A stretch of 13,356 nucleotides of DNA from an uncultured bacterium (GCA_905214155.1 CAJMLC010000040.1:1-13356); one strand, 5' to 3'; shown: positions 6,119-13,099, numbered from the stretch's first letter. Made by a program: numbers and translations. Notes: generated by a model not told the origin, from the letters alone.

Positions 6119-7492
6119 ATGAAACTGCTGCTCAAGGGCGGAACGGTCGTCTCCGCCGCCGGTTCAAAGATCGCCGATCTGCTGATCGAGGACGAGAAGA
6201 TCGTCCGCGTCGGCCAAAACCTCACAGACGCAGAGGCCAAGGTCGTCCCGATGGAGGGCAAGCTGCTCTTCCCCGGCTTTATCGACGCGCATACGCACTT
6301 CGACCTCGACGTCTGCAATACCACGACCGCCGACAACTTCGACACCGGCACGCGCAGCGCCCTGCGCGGCGGCACGACGATGGTCGTCGACTTTGCCTGC
6401 CCGAACAAGGGCGAGACGCTGCAATATGGTCTCGACCTCTGGCATAAAAAGGCCGACGGCCGCTCGAGCTGCGATTACAGCTTCCACATGACCATCGACG
6501 ACTGGAACGAAACCATCAAATCTGAAATTCCGAAAATGTTTGAGCAGGGCGTCTCGTCGTTCAAGATGTACATGACCTATCCGGCCATGATGATCGGCGA
6601 CAAGGATCTGTTCTACGCCCTCGAAGAGCTGAAAAAATACGGCGGCATCGCCGGCGTCCACTGCGAGAACGCGGGCGTGATCGACGCGCTCATCGAGCAG
6701 CACAAGGCCGCGGGCGACGTGGGGCCCTCCGCGCATCCGCGCTGCCGCCCGAATCCGCTCGAGGCCGAGGCCGTGGCGCATCTGCTGCGCATCGCCGAGG
6801 TCGCGGATGTGCCGGTCGTGATCGTCCACCTGAGCACGAAGGAATCGCTGGCTGAGGTCGCCGCCGCCCGGGCCCGCGGCCAGAAGGTCTACGTTGAGAC
6901 GTGCCCGCACTATCTTCTGCTCGACGACAGCTGCTATGACCAGCCCGACTATTCCGCTGCTGCCCGCTTCGTCTGCGCGCCGCCGCTGCGCAAACAGGCC
7001 GATCAGGAGGCCCTTTGGGCCGCGCTGGCGGACGGCACGATCCAGACCGTCTCCACCGACCATTGCAGCTTCACTCTGACGCAGAAGGACGCCGGAAAGG
7101 GCGACTTCACGAAGATCCCCGGCGGCCTGCCCGGCGTGGAGCCGCGCGGCATCCTGCTCTACTCGGAGGGCGTGGCCAAGGGCCGCATCCCGGCGGAGAA
7201 GATGGCTGAGGTTCTGGCCGAAAACCCGGCGAAGCTCTACGGCGCGTTCCCGCGCAAGGGCATCCTCGCTGCGGGCAGCGACGCCGACATCGTCGTCATC
7301 GACCCGGCCAAAACCGGCCTCATCACCGCGTCCGACCAGATCGCGAACGTCGATTATACCCCGTTCGAGGGCTTCCGCACGCAGGGCGTCATCGAGCGGG
7401 TCTATCTGCGCGGCCAGCTCGCCGTCGATCACGGCGAGGTCCAGACCGGCAAGATCGGGCAATTTATCCCGCGCGGCGTGAATTCGCTGTAA
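6119..7492 (+). CDS. hydA: Dihydropyrimidinase / D-hydantoinase (cyclic amidohydrolase)
   Basis: Opens cyclic amide rings such as dihydrouracil, hydantoin or related ureides in the cytoplasm, using a binuclear metal centre bridged by a carboxylated lysine. The 457-residue product has the complete site: PGFIDAHTHF (His58, His60), SSFKMYMTYP (Lys149, the carboxylated residue), GVHCEN (His181), VIVHLST (His237), ETCPHYL (about 260-266) and STDHC (Asp314). The length is typical. ATG at 6119 has AGGAAG eight bases upstream; the frame stays open further upstream only because it overlaps queT in another frame. Its place after guanine deaminase and queT suggests base or ureide catabolism. HyuA of gut urate degradation clusters is the same family, but none of that cluster's other genes lies nearby here. 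Confidence 0.92.
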   Translation: MKLLLKGGTVVSAAGSKIADLLIEDEKIVRVGQNLTDAEAKVVPMEGKLLFPGFIDAHTHFDLDVCNTTTADNFDTGTRSALRGGTTMVVDFACPNKGETLQYGLDLWHKKADGRSSCDYSFHMTIDDWNETIKSEIPKMFEQGVSSFKMYMTYPAMMIGDKDLFYALEELKKYGGIAGVHCENAGVIDALIEQHKAAGDVGPSAHPRCRPNPLEAEAVAHLLRIAEVADVPVVIVHLSTKESLAEVAAARARGQKVYVETCPHYLLLDDSCYDQPDYSAAARFVCAPPLRKQADQEALWAALADGTIQTVSTDHCSFTLTQKDAGKGDFTKIPGGLPGVEPRGILLYSEGVAKGRIPAEKMAEVLAENPAKLYGAFPRKGILAAGSDADIVVIDPAKTGLITASDQIANVDYTPFEGFRTQGVIERVYLRGQLAVDHGEVQTGKIGQFIPRGVNSL

Positions 7493-7508
7493 TTCAGAAA
7501 GAACATCA

Positions 7509-7539
7509 GACCCGCCGTCTGTTTTACAGACGGCGGGTC
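7509..7539 (+). terminator. Strong 13-bp hairpin after the hydantoinase gene (probable terminator)
   Basis: GACCCGCCGTCTG, loop TTTTA, CAGACGGCGGGTC: a perfect 13-bp stem 16 bp after the stop codon. The next T-tract (7555-7560) comes about 15 nt later, so termination may be imperfect or the hairpin may mainly protect the 3' end. Confidence 0.7.
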
Positions 7540-7576
7540 AGCGTGTCGAAAATATTTTTTCGCCCCGCTGACCGTC

Positions 7577-7609
7577 CAGTTTTCTGAACGTGAAACGTTC
7601 AGAAAACTG
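7577..7609. repeat. Perfect 14-bp inverted repeat (CAGTTTTCTGAACG arms, TGAAA loop)
   Basis: CAGTTTTCTGAACG (7577-7590) and CGTTCAGAAAACTG (7596-7609) are exact reverse complements around TGAAA. No T-tract follows on either strand, so it does not look like an intrinsic terminator. A protein-binding palindrome or part of a small mobile palindromic repeat is possible. Confidence 0.8.
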
Positions 7610-7622
7610 CTTGATTGAACGC

Positions 7623-7645
7623 GAAAGGGGCTTTTTGCCCCTTTC
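7623..7645. repeat. 9-bp hairpin GAAAGGGGC/GCCCCTTTC
   Basis: GAAAGGGGC (7623-7631), loop TTTTT, GCCCCTTTC (7637-7645). It is the third hairpin in the 227-bp gap after the hydantoinase. The T residues are in the loop, not after the stem. A TTGACA at 7691-7696 in the same gap may be the -35 of the adjoining broken gene. Confidence 0.6.
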
Positions 7646-7719
7646 ACTCTTTCCCCGCTGTTCTCTCGCGGCATTGCGTTTTATAGTTTTTTGACAGTCC
7701 CATTGAAAAAGAGAACAAT

Positions 7720-7914
7720 ATGAAGAAATTGAATGTGTTCCGCCTCGGGCTGCTGTTCGCCGGGTGCTTTCTCGGCGCGGGCTACGTCTCCGGGCAGGAG
7801 CTGCGGCAATATTTCGTGGTCTACGGCGCGAAGGGCTATCTGGGCCTGCTCGTGGCTGTCGCGATCTTATACATCTTCGGCGTGCTCTGCCTGCGCATGG
7901 CGCAGCGCACGGGC
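7720..7914 (+). pseudogene. 5' fragment of a YkvI-like integral membrane protein
   Basis: About 65 N-terminal residues remain: MKKLNVFRLGLLFAGCFLGA, then GYVSGQELRQYF and a second hydrophobic segment LGLLVAVAILYIFGVLCL. The GAG-(F/Y)-SGQE-QFF pattern after the first membrane segment is typical of the YkvI family (COG3949) of APC-like membrane proteins, normally about 340 residues. After about residue 65 the frame continues only as the antisense of a methyltransferase gene and stops at 8052, so the 3' four-fifths is missing. ATG at 7720 has only a weak ribosome site. The family call rests on this short stretch; truncation is clear if the call is right. Confidence 0.55.
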
Positions 7915-8348
7915 CCGTCCGTCTCCCGGATCTCGCCGCCCCAGTCGTCCATTGTGGACATCGCGATCTGCGAGATCGTCCCATCCTCCGGGAGGAGCGT
8001 CCGGCGCACGGCGATGGTTTCCGGCAGGTCGAGGTTGTACCAGTGGGAATAGCCGGTCATCCGGTCGCAGCGGGTGTCCAGCCCGCACGCGATGTTCACG
8101 ACGATCGCGCCGGGATGCGCCGCGAGAAAGCGCCCGGTCAGCCGGTCGAGGACGATGGTGCGCGCGATGATGCCGCTGCGCATCGCGGTGTCCCGGTCGG
8201 CGTTGGAAAAGTCATAGTCGAGCTGGTCGACGAGCCGGACGGCGGCCTCGTCTCGGATCGCGCTGCGCGTCTTCGTCTCCTTCGCGCGGGCGTAGACGGT
8301 CTGCAGCATCGTCTCCGGCACGCCGGAGAGCGTGAGTTTTTCTGGCAT
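7912..8348 (-). pseudogene. 5' fragment of an LCM-type SAM-dependent methyltransferase
   Basis: About 145 residues from ATG 8348 (AAAGGAGAT seven bases upstream) match the N-terminal half of the leucine-carboxyl-methyltransferase-like family. They include ETMLQTVYARAKET, RDEAAVRLVDQLDYDF, and the SAM-binding VNIACGLDTRCDRM with the following YNLDLPETIAVRR, where Asp and Pro-Glu are typical. Family proteins are about 270 residues. Here homology stops near DWGGEIRETDGPV, and the frame then runs antisense into the YkvI-like fragment until a stop at 7836. The SAM pocket is present but the catalytic C-terminal part is lost, so the product is probably inactive. An intact start region and promoter suggest recent loss. 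Confidence 0.7.
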
Positions 8349-8450
8349 GAAAAGATCTCCTTTCAGGGCCCGGCAGCGCATTGCGGTTCAGGTACTCGAA
8401 CCGCTGCGGACAGGAAAACGATTCAACTGCTCTAACCATCGGGCCGTTTT

Positions 8451-8480
8451 CATCCAGACGACGCTGCCGCCGTCTGGATG
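8451..8480 (-). other. 10-bp stem-loop at the 5' end of the methyltransferase leader
   Basis: CATCCAGACG (8451-8460) and CGTCTGGATG (8471-8480) are exact reverse complements around a 10-nt loop. The stem begins where transcription from the 8486-8514 promoter is predicted to start. The remaining leader to 8349 can form GAAAACG/CGTTTTC (starting near 8455 on the 3' side of this stem) and GCGGTTC/GAACCGC stems. It matches no riboswitch class I know. Confidence 0.5.
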
Positions 8481-8485
8481 CTCCT

Positions 8486-8514
8486 ATTTTGTCAAATTAT
8501 TCTCCGGTTTTCAA
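8486..8514 (-). promoter_or_regulatory. Possible promoter of the truncated methyltransferase gene
   Basis: -35 TTGAAA (8509-8514), 17-bp spacer, -10 CAAAAT (8486-8491) on the minus strand. Spacing is ideal but the -10 has only 4 of 6 matches. Confidence 0.4.
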
Positions 8515-8540
8515 GTGGTCAGCGCATTTTTTTTCGCGCC

Positions 8541-9266
8541 TCAGCGCGCGGTCTCCTCTGAAACTTCCAGATTGGAGACGATGCGCCATCCGTCGTCGGT
8601 CTCCACAAGCGTCGCGGCGGTGGTCTGCAGGCTTCCTGTGCAGAGCAGTGTCACCGTGCCGTCCGCGCGGCGGACGCCGGAGAGCTCGCAGCGCGCGTCG
8701 AGCGCGTCGCTGTGCACCAGATAATAGGCGTCATAGTCCGCAAGATACAAGAATTGATCGAGGCCGCGCTGCGTGGTCTCCGCCAGCGTGCAGCCGACGA
8801 GCGCCTGAAGGGCCTCGTCCATCTGCGCCCGCGTGACCTTGATGATGTCCAGATGCTCCGCGGAGGCGTCCAGTTCGGCGAGCGCAGCGCGCTCTTCTTC
8901 CGTGACGGTGTTCCCAGCACCGGGGATACCGTTGTAAAAGAGCCGCGAGAGGTCGACGTCCCGCGCATCCGTGTAGGTGCTCGTGAGCATCATATCGCCC
9001 AGCGAGCGCTCGTTCAGGACTTTGTTCCGGAACCATTGCAGTTCTGCATCGGAGAGAGGCGCGTCCGGCACGGCCTCGGCTTCCGGTGCCGCTTCACGCT
9101 CAGGGTGTGATGCTTCGCTTTCGGTCGGCTCGGCAGGGGAGACGGCGGTCTGCCTACCCAGACGGAAGGTGCATCCAGCAGCGCTCCCAGCCAGGAGCAG
9201 CGCCAGCAGCAGCGCGATCAGACGGGCGGGGCGTCTGGCGGACAATGCGTTTGGAACAGTGTGCAT
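8541..9266 (-). CDS. Secreted lipoprotein of unknown function
   Basis: I do not recognise the family. The 241-residue product has an Arg-rich N-terminus, a hydrophobic signal (about 16-28) and a lipobox-like SAAGC with Cys32, then a Pro/Glu/Ala/Ser-rich linker to about residue 65. A compact acidic domain follows, rich in charged helices (SDAELQWFRNKVLNER) and ending in a beta-rich part (ADGTVTLLCTGSLQTTAATLVETDDGWRIVSNLEV). That tail resembles a cystatin- or NTF2-like fold of many small lipoproteins, but this is inference. ATG at 9266 has CTCCTT (AAGGAG) eight bases away; the upstream ATG at 9287 overlaps that site. It has its own promoter (9317-9345), is 193 bp upstream of the methyltransferase remnant, and follows the murA terminator. 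Confidence 0.8.
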   Translation of the reverse strand: MHTVPNALSARRPARLIALLLALLLAGSAAGCTFRLGRQTAVSPAEPTESEASHPEREAAPEAEAVPDAPLSDAELQWFRNKVLNERSLGDMMLTSTYTDARDVDLSRLFYNGIPGAGNTVTEEERAALAELDASAEHLDIIKVTRAQMDEALQALVGCTLAETTQRGLDQFLYLADYDAYYLVHSDALDARCELSGVRRADGTVTLLCTGSLQTTAATLVETDDGWRIVSNLEVSEETAR

Positions 9267-9316
9267 GATCGTGACTCCTTTCAACACGGCAGATTTTTTG
9301 AATTCCGCTTTCTGTC

Positions 9317-9345
9317 ATCATAGCATAGTTCGCGCTGTGCAGCAA
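9317..9345 (-). promoter_or_regulatory. Promoter of the unknown lipoprotein gene
   Basis: -35 TTGCTG (9340-9345), 17-bp spacer, -10 TATGAT (9317-9322) on the minus strand. Predicted start near 9310, about 43 nt before the ATG. Confidence 0.55.
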
Positions 9346-9369
9346 GAAGGGCAAAGATTCAGAAATCTT

Positions 9370-9400
9370 AAAAAACTCCCGCCATGGATCCCATGGCGGG
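9370..9400 (-). terminator. Intrinsic terminator of murA
   Basis: CCCGCCATGG/CCATGGCGGG, an exact 10-bp inverted repeat (9378-9387 and 9391-9400), followed on the minus strand by AG and a run of Ts (9375-9370). It lies 13 bp after the murA stop. Confidence 0.93.
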
Positions 9401-9413
9401 GAAATTTGATTCT

Positions 9414-10706
9414 TTATCCTGCTGCGGACTCGTGGACCGGCTCCTGCGTCTCCACGCGGCGGATCCGCGCGCCGAGGGCCGCGAACTTGCCGATGATGTC
9501 CTCATAGCCGCGCTCGATGTAGTGCGCGTCCTCGATCGTGGACGTGCCGTCGGCGGCCAGCGCCGCGATGACCATCGCCGCGCCCGCGCGCAGATCGCAC
9601 GCGCGTACCTCACAGCCGTGCAGCTTGGCCACGCCGTCGATCACCGCCGTCTTGCTCTCGACCTGGATGGCCGCGCCCATGCGGTTGAGCTCGCCGGTGT
9701 AGCGGAAGCGGTTGTCGTAGATGCCCTCGGTGACGAGGCTCGTCCCCTCGGCCAGAGCCATGCACACCGCGATCTGCGGCTGCATATCGGTCGGGAAACC
9801 GGGATAGGGCAGCGTCTTGACGTTCGCCCGCCGGAGCCGCTTCGCGGCCTCCACGCGGATGGAATCATCATATTCCGTGACGCGCGCGCCCATTTCGCGC
9901 AGCTTCGCGGTAATACAATCCAGATGCTTGGGAATAATATTTTCGATGAGGACGTTGCCGCCCACGGCTGCGGTCGCGGCCATGTAGGTGCCGGCCTCGA
10001 TCTGGTCGGGGATGATGGTATACGTGCCGCCGCCGAGACGCTTCACGCCGCGCACCTTGATGACGTCGGTGCCCGCGCCGGAGACCTTCGCGCCCATCGC
10101 GTTCAGGAAGTTCGCGAGATCGACGATGTGCGGCTCCTTCGCGCAGTTTTCGATGACGGTCATCCCGCCGCACAGCACCGCCGCGAGCAGAATGTTCATC
10201 GTCGCGCCGACGGAGACAATGTCGAGATAGACATGCCCGCCGCCGAGCCCTTCTGTGGGTGCGTCCGCGCAGACGTAGCCGCCCTCCTGCTCGACGCTCG
10301 CGCCCATTGCCTCAAAGCCCTTGATGTGCTGGTCGATCGGGCGGACGCCGAAGTTGCATCCGCCGGGCATCGCGACCCGCGCGTGGCCGAAGCGGCCAAG
10401 CTCCGCGCCAATCAGGTAATAGGACGCGCGGATGCGGCGCACGAGCTCGATCGGCGCCGTCGCGTTGCGGACGTGCGAGCAGTCGATCTCCAGCGTGTTG
10501 CGGCTCAGGCGGCGGATCTTCGCGCCCATGTTATTGAGAATTTCAAGGAGCAAGCGGACGTCGGAGATGTCCGGCACGTTCTCGATCCGGCACACGCCGT
10601 CCACCAGCAGCGTGGCCGGCAGAATGGCCACGGCGGCGTTCTTCGCGCCCGAGATCGAGACAGCGCCTTCCAGCCGCTGCCCGCCCTGTACGATGTATTT
10701 TACCAA
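9414..10706 (-). CDS. murA: MurA, UDP-N-acetylglucosamine 1-carboxyvinyltransferase
   Basis: Transfers enolpyruvate from phosphoenolpyruvate to UDP-GlcNAc, the first committed step of peptidoglycan synthesis, in the cytoplasm. The 430-residue product shows GGQRLEGAVSISGAKNAAVA (Lys22-Asn23 pair), RASYYLIGAELGRFG, and the catalytic loop MPGGCNFGVRPIDQHIKG. In that loop Cys117 is the equivalent of E. coli Cys115, the residue attacked by fosfomycin, so sensitivity is expected at the enzyme level. PGFPTDMQPQ carries the catalytic Asp (about 307). The start is uncertain. A TTG at 10706 (giving MVKYIVQGGQ) has AGAGGG eight bases upstream and fits the family's usual N-terminus. A GTG at 10739 would add 11 residues but lacks a good ribosome site. 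The gene has its own promoter and terminator and follows the yycH/yycI-like pair. Confidence 0.95.
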   Translation of the reverse strand: MVKYIVQGGQRLEGAVSISGAKNAAVAILPATLLVDGVCRIENVPDISDVRLLLEILNNMGAKIRRLSRNTLEIDCSHVRNATAPIELVRRIRASYYLIGAELGRFGHARVAMPGGCNFGVRPIDQHIKGFEAMGASVEQEGGYVCADAPTEGLGGGHVYLDIVSVGATMNILLAAVLCGGMTVIENCAKEPHIVDLANFLNAMGAKVSGAGTDVIKVRGVKRLGGGTYTIIPDQIEAGTYMAATAAVGGNVLIENIIPKHLDCITAKLREMGARVTEYDDSIRVEAAKRLRRANVKTLPYPGFPTDMQPQIAVCMALAEGTSLVTEGIYDNRFRYTGELNRMGAAIQVESKTAVIDGVAKLHGCEVRACDLRAGAAMVIAALAADGTSTIEDAHYIERGYEDIIGKFAALGARIRRVETQEPVHESAAG

Positions 10707-10837
10707 ATCAAAAGCCCTCTTCGATTTTATTGGAAGCACCGGTTCTGCCCCGGAACTTCCTTTAGAAAGAAAAAGCAGTCATTGCAGTCTCAGTATTTGC
10801 AGAAGCCCGGCGTTCACCCATGGCAATGCAAACCAAC

Positions 10838-10855
10838 GCGGCCAATTCCGGCCGC
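10838..10855 (-). other. GC-rich hairpin at the 5' end of the murA leader
   Basis: GCGGCC (10838-10843) pairs with GGCCGC (10850-10855) around a 6-nt loop, within a few bases of the predicted murA transcription start (about 10858). The leader to the start codon is about 150 nt and otherwise shows nothing I recognise. Confidence 0.45.
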
Positions 10856-10864
10856 CCAACTCAT

Positions 10865-10893
10865 AGAATACCACACCGGCGTGTTAAAGTAAA
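10865..10893 (-). promoter_or_regulatory. Promoter of murA
   Basis: -35 TTTACT (10888-10893), 17-bp spacer and extended -10 TGG-TATTCT (hexamer 10865-10870) on the minus strand, inside the 260-bp gap after the yycI-like gene. No clear terminator separates the two genes, so read-through is possible. Confidence 0.5.
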
Positions 10894-10966
10894 GAAAAAA
10901 TGACAAACCAGCAACAACTTCCTAAGAATCCTATTAAGATTTGACGATGTCGAACGCAAACGCGCC

Positions 10967-11794
10967 TCATTCGGCCTGACGGACCTCGCGCGTGATGCCG
11001 TTGACATAAAAGACTGCCGTGTCCGTCTCCACACGCCAGACCGGCGTGAAGCGGAGGGCCGACGTGGCCGTCTCGGAGTGCAGGTAGCCCTGCTGCATCC
11101 CGGTGATCTGGCTGCCGACCCAGCCGAGCGTGTCGCGGCTCGCCAAAATCTGCGTCAGCGCGTCGGCACAGGAGATGCACGCTTCCTCCGAGACGCGGGT
11201 GACGGACCCGGATTCGGGGTAGAAGACCCCGTCCGCGGCGCACAGCATCCCGTTCTGATACGAAAATGTCAGCGTCCCGCCGAAGACCGGCATGCCCAGC
11301 AGCGCCTGCTCCACACGCAGCGCGTAGACGCCGTCTTCCTGCCGGACGGCGGGCTGCGCCTGCCAGACCGTATAGCCCATGCCGCGCAGGCGGCGCCGCA
11401 TGTCCTGCTCATAGCTCTGCCCGCTCACGGCGGCGTTCAGCTCCGCATGGAGCGCGCCGCTCCGGCTGAGCGAGACGGTCCCGCTGGCCGCAGAGTAAAG
11501 GATCTCATAGCGCGTGGAGCTCTCGTCTGCCTCAGCCGCCTCGCCGAGCAGGGCCTCTGCCGCGCCGGATGCGTCGGCCTCGCTGAGCTCAATGGCATAG
11601 AGCGTCTCGCCGGGGGTGAGCAGCGCCGGGTCGACCGACACGCCGTAGCTTGCCAGCAGCTCCGTCAGCCCCTTGTGCAGCGCCGATTCCTCGCGCTGCG
11701 CGGACATCTTTCCGGGCACGACCGCCAGCAGCAAAAAGCATACCGCCAGCGCCAGGATCAGAATGATCAGATTTTTGATGCGCCGTCCCGACAC
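10967..11794 (-). CDS. yycI: YycI-like membrane-anchored regulatory protein
   Basis: In Bacillus, YycI and YycH are single-pass proteins outside the membrane that restrain the WalK sensor kinase of the essential WalRK cell-wall system. This 275-residue product has a short cytoplasmic Arg/Lys start, one membrane helix (about 8-26, NLIILILALAVCFLLLAVV) and a long extracytoplasmic domain. Near its end GGTLTFSYQNGMLCAADGVF and SALRFTPVWRVETDTAVFYV look like the repeated PepSY/YycI-type strands. Length matches the family (about 280). GTG at 11794 is used: AGGGGG lies eight bases upstream and the frame is closed just before it. It is 36 bp after the YycH-like gene and in the same order as yycH-yycI. 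The call rests on topology, length and order more than on motifs. Confidence 0.65.
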   Translation of the reverse strand: MSGRRIKNLIILILALAVCFLLLAVVPGKMSAQREESALHKGLTELLASYGVSVDPALLTPGETLYAIELSEADASGAAEALLGEAAEADESSTRYEILYSAASGTVSLSRSGALHAELNAAVSGQSYEQDMRRRLRGMGYTVWQAQPAVRQEDGVYALRVEQALLGMPVFGGTLTFSYQNGMLCAADGVFYPESGSVTRVSEEACISCADALTQILASRDTLGWVGSQITGMQQGYLHSETATSALRFTPVWRVETDTAVFYVNGITREVRQAE

Positions 11795-11830
11795 GGCGGC
11801 CGCCCCCTTCCATGCGAAATTCTAAAGATG

Positions 11831-13099
11831 TTATCCCTTCCAGGCAGCTGTCAGGTCGCCCTCACCGCGCTCGACATACCGCAGCGCGAGCGGCTGGCCG
11901 CCGCGCAGAATGGCCGCGGCCTGTGCCGGCGGGAGGAGCGCCGCGGGCTGCGCCGTCGGCTGGAGCGTGCGGAGCACGATGCTCGCGCCGGTGATCCGTG
12001 TGCCCTCGAATGTGACCGCCGCCGGTTCGATGGCGGAGACGGAGACGCCGTTCAGGAAATAGGCGAACGTGCAGACGGTCTGCCCGTCCTGCTCGCTCAC
12101 GTCCGTCAGATAGAGGCGGGCCTCGCCGAGCGTCCCGTTCGCGACCGTTGAGAGCAGTTCACGTGCCGCTTCCACGCGGCTCTCGCGCGTATCCGCCGCG
12201 CTCTGGAACCGTTCGAGCGGTTCCGATACCTGCAGGCTCACGCGTCCGCCTGCCGTGACGGACAGGGCATGCGTCGTTTCGGTGAACGAGGTCGTGCCCG
12301 CCGGGTCGATGTATTTTGCGTCGCCGTAGGGGTTGAAGCCGAGGCTCGACGCCAGCGACGAGACGAACCGCGCCTCGCACGGGTTTGCCGCGACGGCGTC
12401 CACGAGCGCGGCCTGCGGCGTAATGAGGCTCAGCGCCGCAGCCTGCTTGTACGCACCGCTCTCGTCCTCAAAGGCGAAGAAGCTGCCGTCCGGCTGATAG
12501 CCGTCGAGCGCGGCCTCGAGCGCCGCAGCGCTCACCGAGGTCTCGCAGCGATAGCCCTCCGTGCCGGCGAGATACAGCGCCACGCCGCCGTCTTCGACCG
12601 CGAGCAGGAACCACTGCGCGTTCGGCAGCTCCGGCGCGTCCGCGTTGAGCCACGCCGCGGCCAGCGCCGGGCTGAGCGCCGACGGATAGCAGAACGCGGC
12701 GCCCCGGCCCGCAAACGCGGCCAGCAGCTCGCGCTGCGAGACCGCACGTCCGCCCTGCGCGCTGTCGAGCGCCTGGGCCAGATAGCCGCCGAGCTGTTCG
12801 AACGCATTGTCCAGCGCAGCGAAATCATACTGCGCGCTCATGCGCCCCGCCGTATTCTGTACCGTGATGGCGATGGGCTGCGCCGCGCCGTGGACCTCGT
12901 CGGCGACGACGTCACCGGTGTAGGTCAGCTCCGACTGCGACAGGCCGAACAGCGGCGCGACGGGCCGCAGAATGGCCGCGAGCCACGGCGTGGACGTGAT
13001 CGTCCGCGCGGGCAGGGCCAGAAGCGTCAGGACCACGATGGCCAGAGCCAAGACGACGATCAGGACGTCTTTGAAAATTTCGAGGATCTTTCTGGCCAT
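11831..13099 (-). CDS. yycH: YycH-like membrane-anchored regulatory protein
   Basis: Likely partner of the YycI-like protein; in Bacillus the pair binds and inhibits WalK. The 422-residue product begins MARKILEIFKDVLIVVLALA with a single membrane helix (about 12-30), followed by a large Ala-rich extracytoplasmic region with no enzyme motif. The stretch NPYGDAKYIDPAGTTSFTET with ALSVTAGGRVSLQV resembles the central YycH domain, and the family length (about 450) is close. ATG at 13099 has AAAGGAAG at 13109-13116. It is first in a yycH-yycI-murA order. The walR and walK genes, expected upstream, would lie beyond the window edge, but a palindromic repeat sits in between. A generic secreted anchor protein is the alternative. 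Confidence 0.65.
   Translation of the reverse strand: MARKILEIFKDVLIVVLALAIVVLTLLALPARTITSTPWLAAILRPVAPLFGLSQSELTYTGDVVADEVHGAAQPIAITVQNTAGRMSAQYDFAALDNAFEQLGGYLAQALDSAQGGRAVSQRELLAAFAGRGAAFCYPSALSPALAAAWLNADAPELPNAQWFLLAVEDGGVALYLAGTEGYRCETSVSAAALEAALDGYQPDGSFFAFEDESGAYKQAAALSLITPQAALVDAVAANPCEARFVSSLASSLGFNPYGDAKYIDPAGTTSFTETTHALSVTAGGRVSLQVSEPLERFQSAADTRESRVEAARELLSTVANGTLGEARLYLTDVSEQDGQTVCTFAYFLNGVSVSAIEPAAVTFEGTRITGASIVLRTLQPTAQPAALLPPAQAAAILRGGQPLALRYVERGEGDLTAAWKG

Noticed and set aside
7836..8381. A complete 181-residue methyltransferase
   Set aside because: The last 35-40 residues are the antisense of the YkvI-like fragment and the start at 8381 lacks a ribosome site, so I treat it as a truncated gene starting at 8348.
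8365..8446. tRNA-like stretch on the minus strand (GGCCCG/CGGGCC ends, GGTTAGAGCAG, GGTTCGAG)
   Set aside because: The D-arm and T-arm words are present, but the T-loop is enlarged, the anticodon arm cannot be placed, and the length is about 80 nt without variable-arm logic. It is probably chance or a degraded relic.
9384..10892. 502-codon plus-strand open frame opposite murA
   Set aside because: Arg/Asp/Ala/His-rich shadow of murA, starting inside the murA terminator.
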